Shown here: piece after piece, positions 45,262 to 53,984 of the stretch
How positions within the stretch are numbered: position 1 is the first letter of the stretch
Layout: the number at the start of each line of letters is the position of its first letter
DNA from: an uncultured Psychrosphaera sp.
GTDB taxonomy: Bacteria; Pseudomonadota; Gammaproteobacteria; Enterobacterales; Alteromonadaceae
DNA: 64,000 nt
Assembly: GCF_947500655.1 (NCBI RefSeq)
Contig: NZ_CANMSK010000003.1
Coordinates: 186,001-250,000, forward strand
Reading direction: 5' to 3'
The notes under the pieces: model-generated
Told to the model about the DNA's origin: nothing
Seen by the model: the letters and a program-made list of their open reading frames with translations, nothing else
Database searches by the model: none
Position numbers and translations under genes: made by a program

Positions 45262-46290
45262 TTACGTTTTGTTTTGCTCACTTTTAACTGCTGCCTTTGT
45301 TTTTACAACGGCTTTAGTTGTTGTTTTCGTACCGGTTGAGTCTGCCTTTGCGCTTGGCTTTGTACTTGGCTTAGCGCGTGGTTTCGCTCTCGGTTTCGCC
45401 GTTGCAGTACTGGCTGCTGTCTTATTCTCTAACGATTTACTTTCTGAACTCGTACCAGCTAACTGTTTTTTATCTAATTGTTTCTTTTCTTCAAGTAAAA
45501 AGAGCCTTATGCACTCTTCCAGCATTTGCTGCTCAATTAAAGTTGCTTGCTCTGTTGGACAAAAAATACTAAATACCACCTTAGTTTTACCTAACTCAGT
45601 GGACTCAAAAGAGACGGTTGGTTCAGGTCCGGTAATTTTTATGTCGAGTCTATTTTCAATCATAGAGCTATAACGTTCAGCAACGTCTTTAAATTCAGCG
45701 CAATACTTTTGGGCTTGTTTCATCAAAGTGCTTTTTAGCGCATACGGATTAATGGTCAAACTTTCTCTAATATAAAAGAAAGAGTGATTCACATAGCGTT
45801 TCATGTAATTTAAGTTAGTAATTGGTAAGTTAATTAATTGTAAATTGGGAATAAACACACTTTTCCCAGTATAAGAATAAGTAACTAAATCAACTTCCAA
45901 CAAGGTGGTTTTCGCCATGTCTGTCGCAGTAACTTCACCGGCATGGTGTCCAACTTGGATCCAGTCACCAATTCTAAATGGTCTAGAACTAGAGATATAA
46001 ACAAAGCCAATGAAACATTGAATTATTTCACGAGTTACTAAAATAATTGCCACTACAAAAGCCGCAATGGAAAATGCAAAACCTTGAATTTCTTCATGCC
46101 AAATGGCAAACAGTAAAACAACCACTAAAACGTTAATTAAGTTTTTTAAGTGATTGATCAAATAACGTTTATCGTCGCCTTTTTCTATGGCTCTTTTTTT
46201 GATCAGTTGAAAAATAAAGTATTTTAAAAACCACGACGTTAGGATCAACATTATGGTGATAGCTAAATGGCTTTGCATAAATGTAATCAA
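45262..46290 (-). CDS. MscS-family channel with long basic Ala/Lys/Pro tail
   Basis: A 342-aa channel with two to three hydrophobic segments (about 8-30, 47-66, 70-95). Its MscS beta domain has 'SSRPFRIGDWIQVGHHAGEV' and 'LVTYSYTGKSVFIPNLQLIN', and an alpha/beta part runs to about residue 270. The unusual feature is the last about 50 residues, a low-complexity tail of 'KPRAKPRAKPSTKPSAKAD' and 'TTTKAVVKTKAAVKSEQNK' type, like histone-H1 or AlgP tails, placed on the cytosolic side. It sits 12 bp after the MlaC-like gene and 17 bp before mgtE, and is a different subtype from the channel at 37388. Confidence 0.9.
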   Translation of the reverse strand: MITFMQSHLAITIMLILTSWFLKYFIFQLIKKRAIEKGDDKRYLINHLKNLINVLVVVLLFAIWHEEIQGFAFSIAAFVVAIILVTREIIQCFIGFVYISSSRPFRIGDWIQVGHHAGEVTATDMAKTTLLEVDLVTYSYTGKSVFIPNLQLINLPITNLNYMKRYVNHSFFYIRESLTINPYALKSTLMKQAQKYCAEFKDVAERYSSMIENRLDIKITGPEPTVSFESTELGKTKVVFSIFCPTEQATLIEQQMLEECIRLFLLEEKKQLDKKQLAGTSSESKSLENKTAASTATAKPRAKPRAKPSTKPSAKADSTGTKTTTKAVVKTKAAVKSEQNKT

Positions 46291-46302
46291 TTGACTGCCT
46301 TA

Positions 46303-46905
46303 TTATTTTTTAATTTTACTTTTAAGTAATTCAAGCGTGGCTTCAGGACCCGATGTGGCTAATACCTTAGCAAGTTCTTTTTGTTTTGACTGCAACAAAC
46401 TAATACCCTCAATAACAAAATCGTACATTAACCACTTATCTTCCACATCAGAAAAGCGCCACTTGGTTGTCAGCTGGGTTGTTTTATTCTCCCCTACCAA
46501 CTTCATAGTAATACTGGCACCTTTATTCGAATTGGTCATTATCGATGACGCTAAAACAATTTTTTCATTATTATAATTTACTAAACTACTGGCGTAATTG
46601 GCTACCAAAGTATCTTTTAATACACTGACAAATTCGGTTTTTTGCTCTGGCGTCAACTTAACCAAATGTTTACCTAACACTTTGTAAGCAAAAAACTTTT
46701 CGTCAATATTTACCAACAACTCTTTTTCAACAAGTTGTTTAGTAGATTGAACCGTTAAATTGTTTTGTTGTTTTAAACTAGTGAGTTCAACCTCAACGGT
46801 TTTAAACAACTGACCCGCTACTTTATCAACGGTTTCTGCCATAGCAGTTCCGGTTAATAACGCAGTTAAAGAGATAAAACAAATAACTGATTTAATAAAT
46901 TTCAT
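46303..46905 (-). CDS. MlaC/Ttg2D-family periplasmic phospholipid-binding protein
   Basis: Exported protein of 200 aa from the ATG at 46905, which begins a clean signal peptide (MKFIKSVICFISLTALLTGTAMA). The open frame runs 16 codons further upstream without a ribosome site. The mature part has the MlaC pattern: 'VEKELLVNIDEKFFAYKVLG', 'LTPEQKTEFVSVLKDTLVAN' and 'KWRFSDVEDKWLMYDFVIEG'. MlaC carries phospholipids between the outer and inner membranes. Here it is not with mlaABDEF but heads an operon with an MscS channel and mgtE, which suggests a paralog. Confidence 0.85.
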   Translation of the reverse strand: MKFIKSVICFISLTALLTGTAMAETVDKVAGQLFKTVEVELTSLKQQNNLTVQSTKQLVEKELLVNIDEKFFAYKVLGKHLVKLTPEQKTEFVSVLKDTLVANYASSLVNYNNEKIVLASSIMTNSNKGASITMKLVGENKTTQLTTKWRFSDVEDKWLMYDFVIEGISLLQSKQKELAKVLATSGPEATLELLKSKIKK

Positions 46906-47052
46906 TGTTAATAATGCCTGTAATTTTCTTACTTGTGGGCTGACGATAAACATTTATCACTTTTGCCCAAGTACAAACTTCACGTTTGCGTTTGTTAACT
47001 TAACATTAGTAGCTAATGTATGTCGTTAACCTATTATTTTTTTTCTCAAAAT

Positions 47053-47085
47053 AAAAAACCAATAACAAATGTTATTGGTTTTTTT
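47053..47085 (-). terminator. Rho-independent terminator of the small secreted protein gene
   Basis: 14-bp perfect stem AAAAAACCAATAAC / GTTATTGGTTTTTT with an AAAT loop; works on both strands but sits in the proper place for the minus-strand gene at 47131. Confidence 0.88.
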
Positions 47086-47130
47086 GTTGCAAACCTAATG
47101 GTATTTTACCTTAGGTTTTAATACGTTCGA

Positions 47131-47403
47131 TTACATTTCTTCTTCATCAACTACCGATGCAATGTACTCAATTATTTTCTCTACACTGGTAAATTTAGCG
47201 TATTCGTAATAATCCATTTCACTGTTTACACAAGCTAACAAGGTTTTTTTATCTATTGCTTCAGGATCTTGAATGTTGAGACAATATTCGTAAGTATCTC
47301 TAACGAACTCAGGATCCGGACTTTCAACTTCGTCGTTAGCAAAAACCAGATTGCTAAACACTAAGTTGCTAACTAACAAAGCTAAACCAATTACTTTTTT
47401 CAT
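47131..47403 (-). CDS. Hypothetical small secreted acidic protein
   Basis: A 90-aa product with a signal peptide (MKKVIGLALLVSNLVFSNLVFA). The mature region of about 68 residues is acidic and helical ('SPDPEFVRDTYEYCLNIQDP', 'LLACVNSEMDYYEYAKFTSV'). Its two cysteines (Cys41, Cys58) could form a disulfide. No family is recognised. Small conserved periplasmic proteins of this type occur in Alteromonadales. Single gene between the MlaC-like operon and hdfR. Confidence 0.7.
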   Translation of the reverse strand: MKKVIGLALLVSNLVFSNLVFANDEVESPDPEFVRDTYEYCLNIQDPEAIDKKTLLACVNSEMDYYEYAKFTSVEKIIEYIASVVDEEEM

Positions 47404-47526
47404 TATTTAATTCTCCAAAAAAGTTTGTTCTTAAAAACATTTTATTCACTAAAAGAAGTGCCGCTAAATTAGTGTTGTTTTTACGATTTGGAAAACTAAT
47501 ATTTTTTATCGAATTGACAATATTTT

Positions 47527-48414
47527 TTAGTCGTTGTTAGAAGCCATCTCAATAACTGCTGAACGTTCAGGTGAAGATTGATCAATTACTGTGACCACAT
47601 TCTCTATTGTGTCGACCAATCTATTGTGTTTTTGATACACGGCATAGATAGAACGAGTTAACGAATGTTTACCTTTGACCTTAAATAATTCGCCACTTTC
47701 AATAAAGGGTTCTGCCAAAGCCGTCGGCAAATATGCAGTTCCACCCTCAGACAAAATAAAGTCCAGCGCGATTCGGCCTGTAGATGTAATTAGCTTAGGC
47801 ACGTAACTTTTACCGTATTTGGCATCATGTTCAGACGCAAACTGAGTGCCCCAATCAACATAAACATAGTGTTCAGCCATAGCTTCGTCTGCTTTAATGT
47901 TGCCTTTGGTGGTTACCATCACCAAATTTACATTCGCAATTTGTTCACTAATTACTTCGTTTGATAGGAATGGATCAAAGGTTAAGGCTAAATTTAACGT
48001 GTTATCTAATATAGAGGAATGTAACTGCCTGATGCCTAACATCTCAGTTTTAAAGGTTAACTCTGGTAAACCTTTAGTGACTACCGTTAAATAGTTTTGA
48101 AAATACGCATCCCAAACATTAGGCGTAGCACCAATAGATAGTTGCACAAGTTGAGAGTCGGCCAACGATATGTCGGTTTTCACCTGCTGCATTGCCCTAA
48201 CCATAGTGGTTGCATAAGGGATGAGTCTTTCACCTGCGGGCGTTAAACAAATATTATTTCTAATACGTTCAAATAGCGGAGCATCAACAAATTCCTCTAG
48301 CTGCTTAATTCTGGCGCTAACCGCAGCTTGAGTAATATAGAGTGTTTCCGCGGCTTTGCCGAAGTGCCTAGTGTTTGCAACCTCTAGGAAGGTTTTGAAT
48401 ACTTTTACGTCCAT
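47527..48414 (-). CDS. hdfR: LysR-family regulator HdfR
   Basis: Transcription regulator of 295 aa. The helix-turn-helix region 'FLEVANTRHFGKAAETLYIT' plus 'QAAVSARIKQLEEF' is very like E. coli HdfR ([20 protein letters not shown]), which represses flhDC. The effector domain begins near residue 90 ('LVQLSIGATPNVWDAYFQNY'). Divergent from maoP, exactly as hdfR and maoP (yifE) are in E. coli, which confirms the identity. About 120 bp separate it from the maoP start, giving a shared promoter region. Confidence 0.93.
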   Translation of the reverse strand: MDVKVFKTFLEVANTRHFGKAAETLYITQAAVSARIKQLEEFVDAPLFERIRNNICLTPAGERLIPYATTMVRAMQQVKTDISLADSQLVQLSIGATPNVWDAYFQNYLTVVTKGLPELTFKTEMLGIRQLHSSILDNTLNLALTFDPFLSNEVISEQIANVNLVMVTTKGNIKADEAMAEHYVYVDWGTQFASEHDAKYGKSYVPKLITSTGRIALDFILSEGGTAYLPTALAEPFIESGELFKVKGKHSLTRSIYAVYQKHNRLVDTIENVVTVIDQSSPERSAVIEMASNND

Positions 48415-48535
48415 AACAGCAGGATAAATAGATTTTTCTATTTAACAAACATTTTTTTTGGATTCGATAAAAATATTTTGTTTTTCAAATGGTCAAACTA
48501 AGACTATTTTTAGAAAAATTGTTGAGGGTATTAAA

Positions 48536-48877
48536 ATGAACACACAAATTAGAAAAGGTTCTAAATCGTTTTTTGATGATGTTAATTTCCCTAGAGGCTT
48601 TAGCCGCAGCGGAGAATTTACAGTACAAGAATCGAATTTATTAAATGATTATGGCTATTCTTTGCAACTGTTATCAAACGGCTCTTTGATGCCAGAGAAT
48701 ACAGAAGAAGTAAGATTCGCTGATGTATGCACAGGCCGAGAAATCGCGCAGACATTGGTAGAAAAAACATGGATGAAATACATTTCGTTAGCCGCACCAA
48801 GAAAATACGAAAATGTATATGGAATGGGACGCCCACAAAATAACTTTGAGTCTGGTGAATATTACCTAGAACTCTAA
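48536..48877 (+). CDS. maoP: Macrodomain Ori organisation protein MaoP (DUF413)
   Basis: Small protein of 113 aa when started at the ATG 48536, which has GAGGG upstream; the longer open frame from 48458 adds 26 unsupported residues. The DUF413 signature 'FPRGFSRSGEFTVQESNLLN' matches E. coli MaoP ([20 protein letters not shown]). In E. coli MaoP acts with the nearby maoS site to organise the Ori macrodomain. Divergent from hdfR, and followed 26 bp later by a 51-aa gene. Whether a maoS-like site exists in this genome cannot be judged by eye. Confidence 0.92.
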   Translation: MNTQIRKGSKSFFDDVNFPRGFSRSGEFTVQESNLLNDYGYSLQLLSNGSLMPENTEEVRFADVCTGREIAQTLVEKTWMKYISLAAPRKYENVYGMGRPQNNFESGEYYLEL

Positions 48878-48903
48878 TATTAATTTTTTATTGAGGTTTT
48901 TTT

Positions 48904-49059
48904 ATGGATTACTTTGACGAAATCTATGAAATAGAAACTGTGTCTGAAAACACAAATAAAGGCGACCGTCGCAAACGTTTTGAAACACAACGACGAATTG
49001 AAGATTACAAAGAAACACAGCGTATGAACAAAGAGGTTAACTATTACGATGAATGGTAG
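48904..49059 (+). CDS. Small charged protein, PA3496-family-like
   Basis: A short frame of 51 codons: ATG at 48904, TAG at 49057-49059, with TTGAGG seven bases before the start. The product MDYFDEIYEIETVSENTN then KGDRRKRFETQRRIEDYKET is strongly charged, with an acidic start and a basic helical 'RR.ED..E..R...E....YDEW' ending. That resembles the small PA3496 family, but the match is by eye. It follows maoP by 26 bp and is probably cotranscribed. Good ribosome site and codon use support a real gene. Confidence 0.65.
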   Translation: MDYFDEIYEIETVSENTNKGDRRKRFETQRRIEDYKETQRMNKEVNYYDEW

Positions 49060-49378
49060 GGTTGAATAAAGCCTATACATCAAGCAGTAACCGCGCGCAT
49101 TTATCAAACTAAATGCCATATAAGTTCAAGTAACATGCAGTTCTGAACATTTAGATCTAAAACGTTAGATCCAAGCATTAAGTGTAAAAAAAGAGCGTCT
49201 ATTCACACGAATGGCGCTCTTTAATCTTTCCAAGTAAATTTATTTACTAGCTAAACTTTTTAAAACAGTTGTGTGCCATCAATAATTTTCATCATTAAAT
49301 TTTACCCATATATCTCAATTAGTTGCCACATAAATAACTCTATGTTTCAATGCCCACATTATTTAGGGGGGAATTAAA
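49060..49378. other. 319-bp intergenic region before TonB receptor gene
   Basis: Contains the hairpin at 49190-49222 and AT-rich sequence up to the GGGGGG ribosome site at 49366. No Fur-box or riboswitch-like structure was recognised. Confidence 0.5.
49190..49222 (+). terminator. Hairpin terminator after the maoP operon
   Basis: Stem AAAGAGCG / CGCTCTTT with a 17-nt loop that has further pairing (ATTC/GAAT); a short T run is part of the stem. Confidence 0.65.
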
Positions 49379-51394
49379 TTGAAACATTCTATTTTACTGG
49401 CGGCTGGTCTTTTAAGCTATAATTATGCACTTGCAACTGAAGAAAAAATTACTGTATACGGACACAAAACAGGCTTAATTGGCGATGCTATTAGCGCATC
49501 TAGCGGCATTATTGGCCAAGGTGAAATTCAAGACCGACCAATGCTGAGAAGCGCTGAAATGCTTGAGTTGATTCCTGGTATGGCGGTAACGCAACACAGT
49601 GGTTCTGGTAAAGCGAATCAATATTTTATTCGTGGCTTTAATTTAGATCACGGAACTGATTTTGCAACTAACATAGATGGAATGCCAATCAATATGCGCA
49701 GCCATGGTCATGGCCAAGGCTACACAGATTTAAACTTTATTATCCCTGAAACCATTTCTACTATTAGCTACCAAAAAGGCAGCTATGATGCACACCAAGG
49801 CGATTTTTCTACCGCCGGCAGTGCTAACTTTCATCTGAGTAATAATTTACAACATCAGCAGTTGAGCCTAACGCTTGGCGAAGATAACTATTTACGCTCC
49901 GTTGCACTGGGTAGTACACAATTAAGCAAAGGTAATGTTACCGGTGCAGTAGAGTGGCAAACATATCAAGGCCCATGGCAAGACATTGATGAGGATGTAA
50001 ACAAAAAGAATGCGTTAATACGGTACGCTGGTACAGCATTTAATGGTGATTTATCAATTACTGCAATGGCTTACGATAATAGCTGGAATTCTGCCGATCA
50101 AATTCCACAAAGAGCGGTAACTCAAGGTTTAATATCTGAATTAGGTTCACTTGATACAACCGTTGGTGGGGACTCAAGTCGTTATAGTTTGTCTGCTAAT
50201 TGGAAAAGCCAAAACTGGAAAGTAAATGCGTATGTGATTGATTATGATCTTAACTTATTCTCTAACTTTTCTTATTATTTGAACGACCCAATAAATGGCG
50301 ATCAATTTCAACAAAGTGATGCCCGCGTTATTTCTGGCTCAACTATTAGTTATCAATTTGAAACTGAAAACTCATGGCTACCAATGCAACACACGACAGG
50401 TGTAGAAATACGTAACGATGATATTAGTAAGGTTGGTTTATACAATACCAAAGCTCAGCAATATTTAACTACCGTTAGAGAAGATAGTGTAAACGAAACT
50501 AGTTACGCTGCATTTTGGCAATCCAAACTGTCATTATCAACTAATTTACAAGCCTCTTTAGGTTTACGTTACGATTACTTTAGTGCCGATGTAAACAGTA
50601 ACAACAGCGCTAATACAGGTGACGCTGATGATGACTTGTTAGGTTTAAAAGCCAGCATCAATTACTTGTTCTCTGATAATCTTGCCGCTTATGCTAATTG
50701 GGGACAAAGTTTTCATTCCAATGACGCACGTGGTTCAACTATTACCTTAGATCCTGTAACGCTCGATGACGCTGAACAAGTTGATTTATTAGTCAAAAGT
50801 GAAGGCAGTGAAATTGGTTTTCGTTATTTTGATGAACAAAACTTTAATATTTCAGCGGCATTTTGGTGGTTAGAGCTCGATTCTGAATTGTTATTTGTTG
50901 GCGATGCTGGAAATACAGAGCCGAGTGATGCATCAAAACGATACGGCTTAGAAGTGAGTGCTTATTATTGGTTTAATCAGTCTCTAAGCCTAGACGCTGA
51001 AATATCATTAACTCACTCTCGTTTAGATATTGATGGGCCAAATAATAAGATTGAAGGCGCAGTTCCAGTTGTTGCTAGCTCAGGAATTAATTGGCACATT
51101 ACAGAGCAATGGCATAGTTCATTACGAGTACGTCATATTGGTGAACGCATATTAACCGATGATGACTCACAACGCTCTGATCCACTTACTGTAGTAAATG
51201 GTTTAGTGAGTTATCAGCAAACGCACTGGAAAGTGTCTTTTGAGTTACTCAATATACTTGATAGTAACGATCATGATATTGATTATTATTATGCATCACG
51301 TCTTCAAGGTGAAGCTGAAGCGGGTGTTGAAGACAATCACTTTCACCCAATAGAGCCGCGTACTGCTCGCTTGAGTTTTAATTGGTTATTTTAA
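49379..51394 (+). CDS. TonB-dependent outer-membrane receptor
   Basis: Outer-membrane transporter of 671 aa, energised by TonB. Signal peptide (MKHSILLAAGLLSYNYALA), then the TonB box-like 'EKITVYG' and the plug domain (about 30-145). The plug carries 'IRGFNLDHGTDFATNIDGMP' and a histidine-rich 'MRSHGHGQGYTDLNF'. A 22-strand barrel follows, ending 'RTARLSFNWLF' with the terminal Phe. The start is TTG with a GGGGGG ribosome site seven bases upstream. The His-rich plug could mean metal or metal-chelate uptake (inference). MgtC/SapB and TonB-like genes follow on the same strand. Confidence 0.92.
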   Translation: MKHSILLAAGLLSYNYALATEEKITVYGHKTGLIGDAISASSGIIGQGEIQDRPMLRSAEMLELIPGMAVTQHSGSGKANQYFIRGFNLDHGTDFATNIDGMPINMRSHGHGQGYTDLNFIIPETISTISYQKGSYDAHQGDFSTAGSANFHLSNNLQHQQLSLTLGEDNYLRSVALGSTQLSKGNVTGAVEWQTYQGPWQDIDEDVNKKNALIRYAGTAFNGDLSITAMAYDNSWNSADQIPQRAVTQGLISELGSLDTTVGGDSSRYSLSANWKSQNWKVNAYVIDYDLNLFSNFSYYLNDPINGDQFQQSDARVISGSTISYQFETENSWLPMQHTTGVEIRNDDISKVGLYNTKAQQYLTTVREDSVNETSYAAFWQSKLSLSTNLQASLGLRYDYFSADVNSNNSANTGDADDDLLGLKASINYLFSDNLAAYANWGQSFHSNDARGSTITLDPVTLDDAEQVDLLVKSEGSEIGFRYFDEQNFNISAAFWWLELDSELLFVGDAGNTEPSDASKRYGLEVSAYYWFNQSLSLDAEISLTHSRLDIDGPNNKIEGAVPVVASSGINWHITEQWHSSLRVRHIGERILTDDDSQRSDPLTVVNGLVSYQQTHWKVSFELLNILDSNDHDIDYYYASRLQGEAEAGVEDNHFHPIEPRTARLSFNWLF

Positions 51395-51602
51395 AATAAG
51401 TAATTACATCTAAATACATAAAAAAGCTGACTTTATTATTTATCATTTAACTTATTGCTTAACTTATTGAATGGAATTGCTTATATTTGTGCACATTGTT
51501 CACGAACGACAGTTATTACAATTAATCAACTTTCCTCGTTACTACTAATACCAATAACATTATCTGTTATCATAAAATTTAACAGTAATATTCAAGGACA
51601 TA

Positions 51603-52133
51603 ATGGAACTCATATTTAACATTGCACCATATAACTGGATGGGCATTTTTACGTCTTTATTATGTGGCACTATTATTGGTCTAGAGAGACAATTTAGAGG
51701 AAAACCTGTTGGTATTAGAACCTCTTCATTAATTGTAGTTGGCACGTATATATTTGTAGCCACTGCTAATTTTGTAGTTATTGATTCTAGTACTTACGAC
51801 CCTTCAAGGATCATCGGCCAAGTTATCACAGGTGTTGGCTTTTTGGGTGCAGGTGTAATGTTAGCAAAAGATGGCGCTGTGGTTGGTGTAACGTCTGCGG
51901 CAACAATATGGGTATTGGCAGCTATTGGCGTATCTATTGCCAATAATAATTATTCTACTTCTATTATTTTGTCATTCGTTGTTGTGTTTATTTTAGTAGG
52001 CGTAGATATTTTAGAAAATACCTTTCAAGCATTATCAAAAGGTGTGCATACAAAATATACCAATTGGAAACAGCAACCGACTCCATTTAGGTTAAGAAAA
52101 GTATTTAATCCAAAAAATAAAGAAAAACAATAG
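51603..52133 (+). CDS. MgtC/SapB family membrane protein
   Basis: Inner-membrane protein of 176 aa with four to five TM segments. The MgtC signature is clear: 'LLCGTIIGLERQFRGKPVGI' then 'RTSSLIVVGTYIFV', 'RIIGQVITGVGFLGAGVMLA' and 'VVGVTSAATIWVLAAIGVSI'. It lacks the soluble C-terminal domain of virulence-type MgtC and so belongs with the SapB-like short form. The short basic C-terminus is cytosolic. Role in these bacteria is uncertain (magnesium stress in pathogens). Between a TonB receptor and a TonB/TolA-like gene. Confidence 0.9.
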   Translation: MELIFNIAPYNWMGIFTSLLCGTIIGLERQFRGKPVGIRTSSLIVVGTYIFVATANFVVIDSSTYDPSRIIGQVITGVGFLGAGVMLAKDGAVVGVTSAATIWVLAAIGVSIANNNYSTSIILSFVVVFILVGVDILENTFQALSKGVHTKYTNWKQQPTPFRLRKVFNPKNKEKQ

Positions 52134-52242
52134 TGATACTTCTTACTATACAAAACCTATTTAATTCTGCATATAATCTATGCGGAACCTTTTTAACAAT
52201 ATATTGTTTAACCTAACATAGATATCTAAGTAGAATTTTTAC

Positions 52243-53031
52243 ATGGAAAAATGGAGCTCTAAAAAACAGATGCCTAAATGGTTAACCCCAGTATTATTCT
52301 CTATTTTTATTCATGTCATTATTGTCGCTATTCTAGTGCAACAACATTTATCAGAACAAACTAGTCAACAAAAAACACAAGTTAAAAAACCTATCAAGGC
52401 AATAAAGTCTTACTTAATTGTGGCTAAGCCTAAAGTAAAAAAAGTAGCAGTAAAGAAAGTTGAACCGAAAAAAGCTCCGACAAAAATACTGCCAAAGCCA
52501 AAGAAAGTTGTAAAAGAAACCATCAAAAAAGAATCTAAGCCAACGCCTCCACCAGAGAAGAAAAAAGTAGCTAAAGCAACACCAGCTAAAACCAAAGAGC
52601 CCATTCAAAGTTCAAGTGTAGTAGAACAACCAAATCCACAAACGCCTCCACCAAGTTCTATGATGATAATAAAGAAAAAATCGTCTGGAATTTCTGCTGC
52701 ACGTGATTATTTAAATCAGAACCAAAGTATTCCCCCAACTAGTTGGCAAGAGCACCAATTTGAACAAACAAAAAACAAGCTAAATGAACAAGTAGAAAAT
52801 GAAAAAGCTAAAAAATACGATGGTAAATTTACACCTGATATTAGTGGGATGACAGATTTAGGGAAAACCGGTGATGGTAGCCAATTAATAAAATCTGGCG
52901 ATGCATGTTATGTAATTCAAAAAAATTCGCTTGGTGATTCAGTCTGGTTAGGAACACCTTGCCCGTTATCGACCGATCCGCTTAGGCAAGCTTATAGAAA
53001 AAGCATGGATAAATACTTAAAGAAGAACTAA
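52243..53031 (+). CDS. TonB/TolA-like periplasm-spanning protein
   Basis: A 262-aa protein with one TM segment near the N-terminus (about 15-33, 'WLTPVLFSIFIHVIIVAILV'). A Lys/Pro/Ala/Val-rich stretch (about 50-140: 'KPKVKKVAVKKVEPKKAPTK', 'ESKPTPPPEKKKVAKATPAK') is long enough to cross the periplasm. The C-terminal part (about 150-262) has two cysteines ('SGDACYVIQ', 'GTPCPLS'), perhaps a disulfide. This is the TonB/TolA layout, but the standard TonB C-terminal motifs are not visible. The SH...H-type anchor residue of TonB helices may be His25. Convergent with the LysR gene, 11 bp apart. Confidence 0.7.
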   Translation: MEKWSSKKQMPKWLTPVLFSIFIHVIIVAILVQQHLSEQTSQQKTQVKKPIKAIKSYLIVAKPKVKKVAVKKVEPKKAPTKILPKPKKVVKETIKKESKPTPPPEKKKVAKATPAKTKEPIQSSSVVEQPNPQTPPPSSMMIIKKKSSGISAARDYLNQNQSIPPTSWQEHQFEQTKNKLNEQVENEKAKKYDGKFTPDISGMTDLGKTGDGSQLIKSGDACYVIQKNSLGDSVWLGTPCPLSTDPLRQAYRKSMDKYLKKN

Positions 53032-53042
53032 CTTTCCATTAA

Positions 53043-53984
53043 TCAATGGTTATTCTGTACTGCTGACTCTAAAATATGCACACCATTCTCTAACATAAAC
53101 TGCTGAAATGCTTTGGCTAACAATGTTGGTTGGCGGGCGGAGTTTTGTACCAAACGCCATTTATTACGAATAGGAAAATGCTCTACTTCCAATATTTTCA
53201 ATCCTGGCATAATACCAAAATCCAAACTGTGTTTACTCAATACTGACAAACCTAACCCCGCAGAAACCGCTTGTTTTATAGCTTCACCACTGGCTATGGT
53301 CATCTTCTCATTTAACTCAAAACCGTGCTGTTTAAATAACTCTATGGTGTTTTCCCTAGTGCCTGAGCCTGCTTCTCGTAAGATAAATGGATAATGGCTT
53401 AATCTGGCGAGGCTGATACTAGGTAATAATGTGAGTTCATGTCGTTCAGGTGCAATGACGACTAATTCATTATCTAAAAATGGAGTTTCTAGTACTTCAA
53501 TATTTTGAGGAATTTGACCAAATAAATAAAAATCATCAAGCTTGTCGGCGAGTCTTGCATGAATTTTATCACGATTTCCAATCTCTAATTTAACATCTAC
53601 TTGCGGATGCTCCTTGGCAAATGCCGCCAATAATAGAGGTAAAAAATATTGTGCGGTTGTGACCACGGAAATAGACAAGGTGCCAGTAACCACACCTTGT
53701 AAATTGTCTATATCAGTTTTCAGATTACCTAAGGTTTGAAATATCTGATTAGCACTGTTAAGCACCGCTTTGCCCGCATCAGTTAACTCAAGTTTACGAC
53801 CTAACATTTGATAAATTGGCAAACCAATTAATTCACTTAAATTTTTAAGTTGAATGGAAACTGATGGTTGCGATATATGTAATTTATCTGCCACCACAGA
53901 CAAACTTTTATAACGTGCCAATGCTTGTATTAGTTGTAATTGTCGTATTGTTGGCTGTCTGTTTGTTTCTAAACTCAAACTCAT
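53043..53984 (-). CDS. LysR-family regulator, CbbR/RbcR-like
   Basis: Transcription regulator of 313 aa. HTH at residues about 13-70 ('RQLQLIQALARYKSLSVVAD', 'LHISQPSVSIQLKNLSELIG'), then the effector domain ('LSISVVTTAQYFLPLLLAAF', 'REAGSGTRENTIELFKQHGF', 'ASGEAIKQAVSAGLGLSVLS'). The last two blocks are typical of CbbR/RbcR and CysB-related members that control carbon-fixation genes. It diverges from ppc with 131 bp between the two start codons, so ppc is the obvious candidate target; no RuBisCO gene is in the window. Confidence 0.9.
   Translation of the reverse strand: MSLSLETNRQPTIRQLQLIQALARYKSLSVVADKLHISQPSVSIQLKNLSELIGLPIYQMLGRKLELTDAGKAVLNSANQIFQTLGNLKTDIDNLQGVVTGTLSISVVTTAQYFLPLLLAAFAKEHPQVDVKLEIGNRDKIHARLADKLDDFYLFGQIPQNIEVLETPFLDNELVVIAPERHELTLLPSISLARLSHYPFILREAGSGTRENTIELFKQHGFELNEKMTIASGEAIKQAVSAGLGLSVLSKHSLDFGIMPGLKILEVEHFPIRNKWRLVQNSARQPTLLAKAFQQFMLENGVHILESAVQNNH

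Noticed and set aside
49060-49378. Cobalamin or other riboswitch before the TonB receptor gene
   Set aside because: No B12-box-like sequence or conserved riboswitch core was seen.
52410-52608. Two overlapping minus-strand frames with aromatic-rich products
   Set aside because: Antisense shadows of the Lys/Pro-rich region of the TonB/TolA-like gene.
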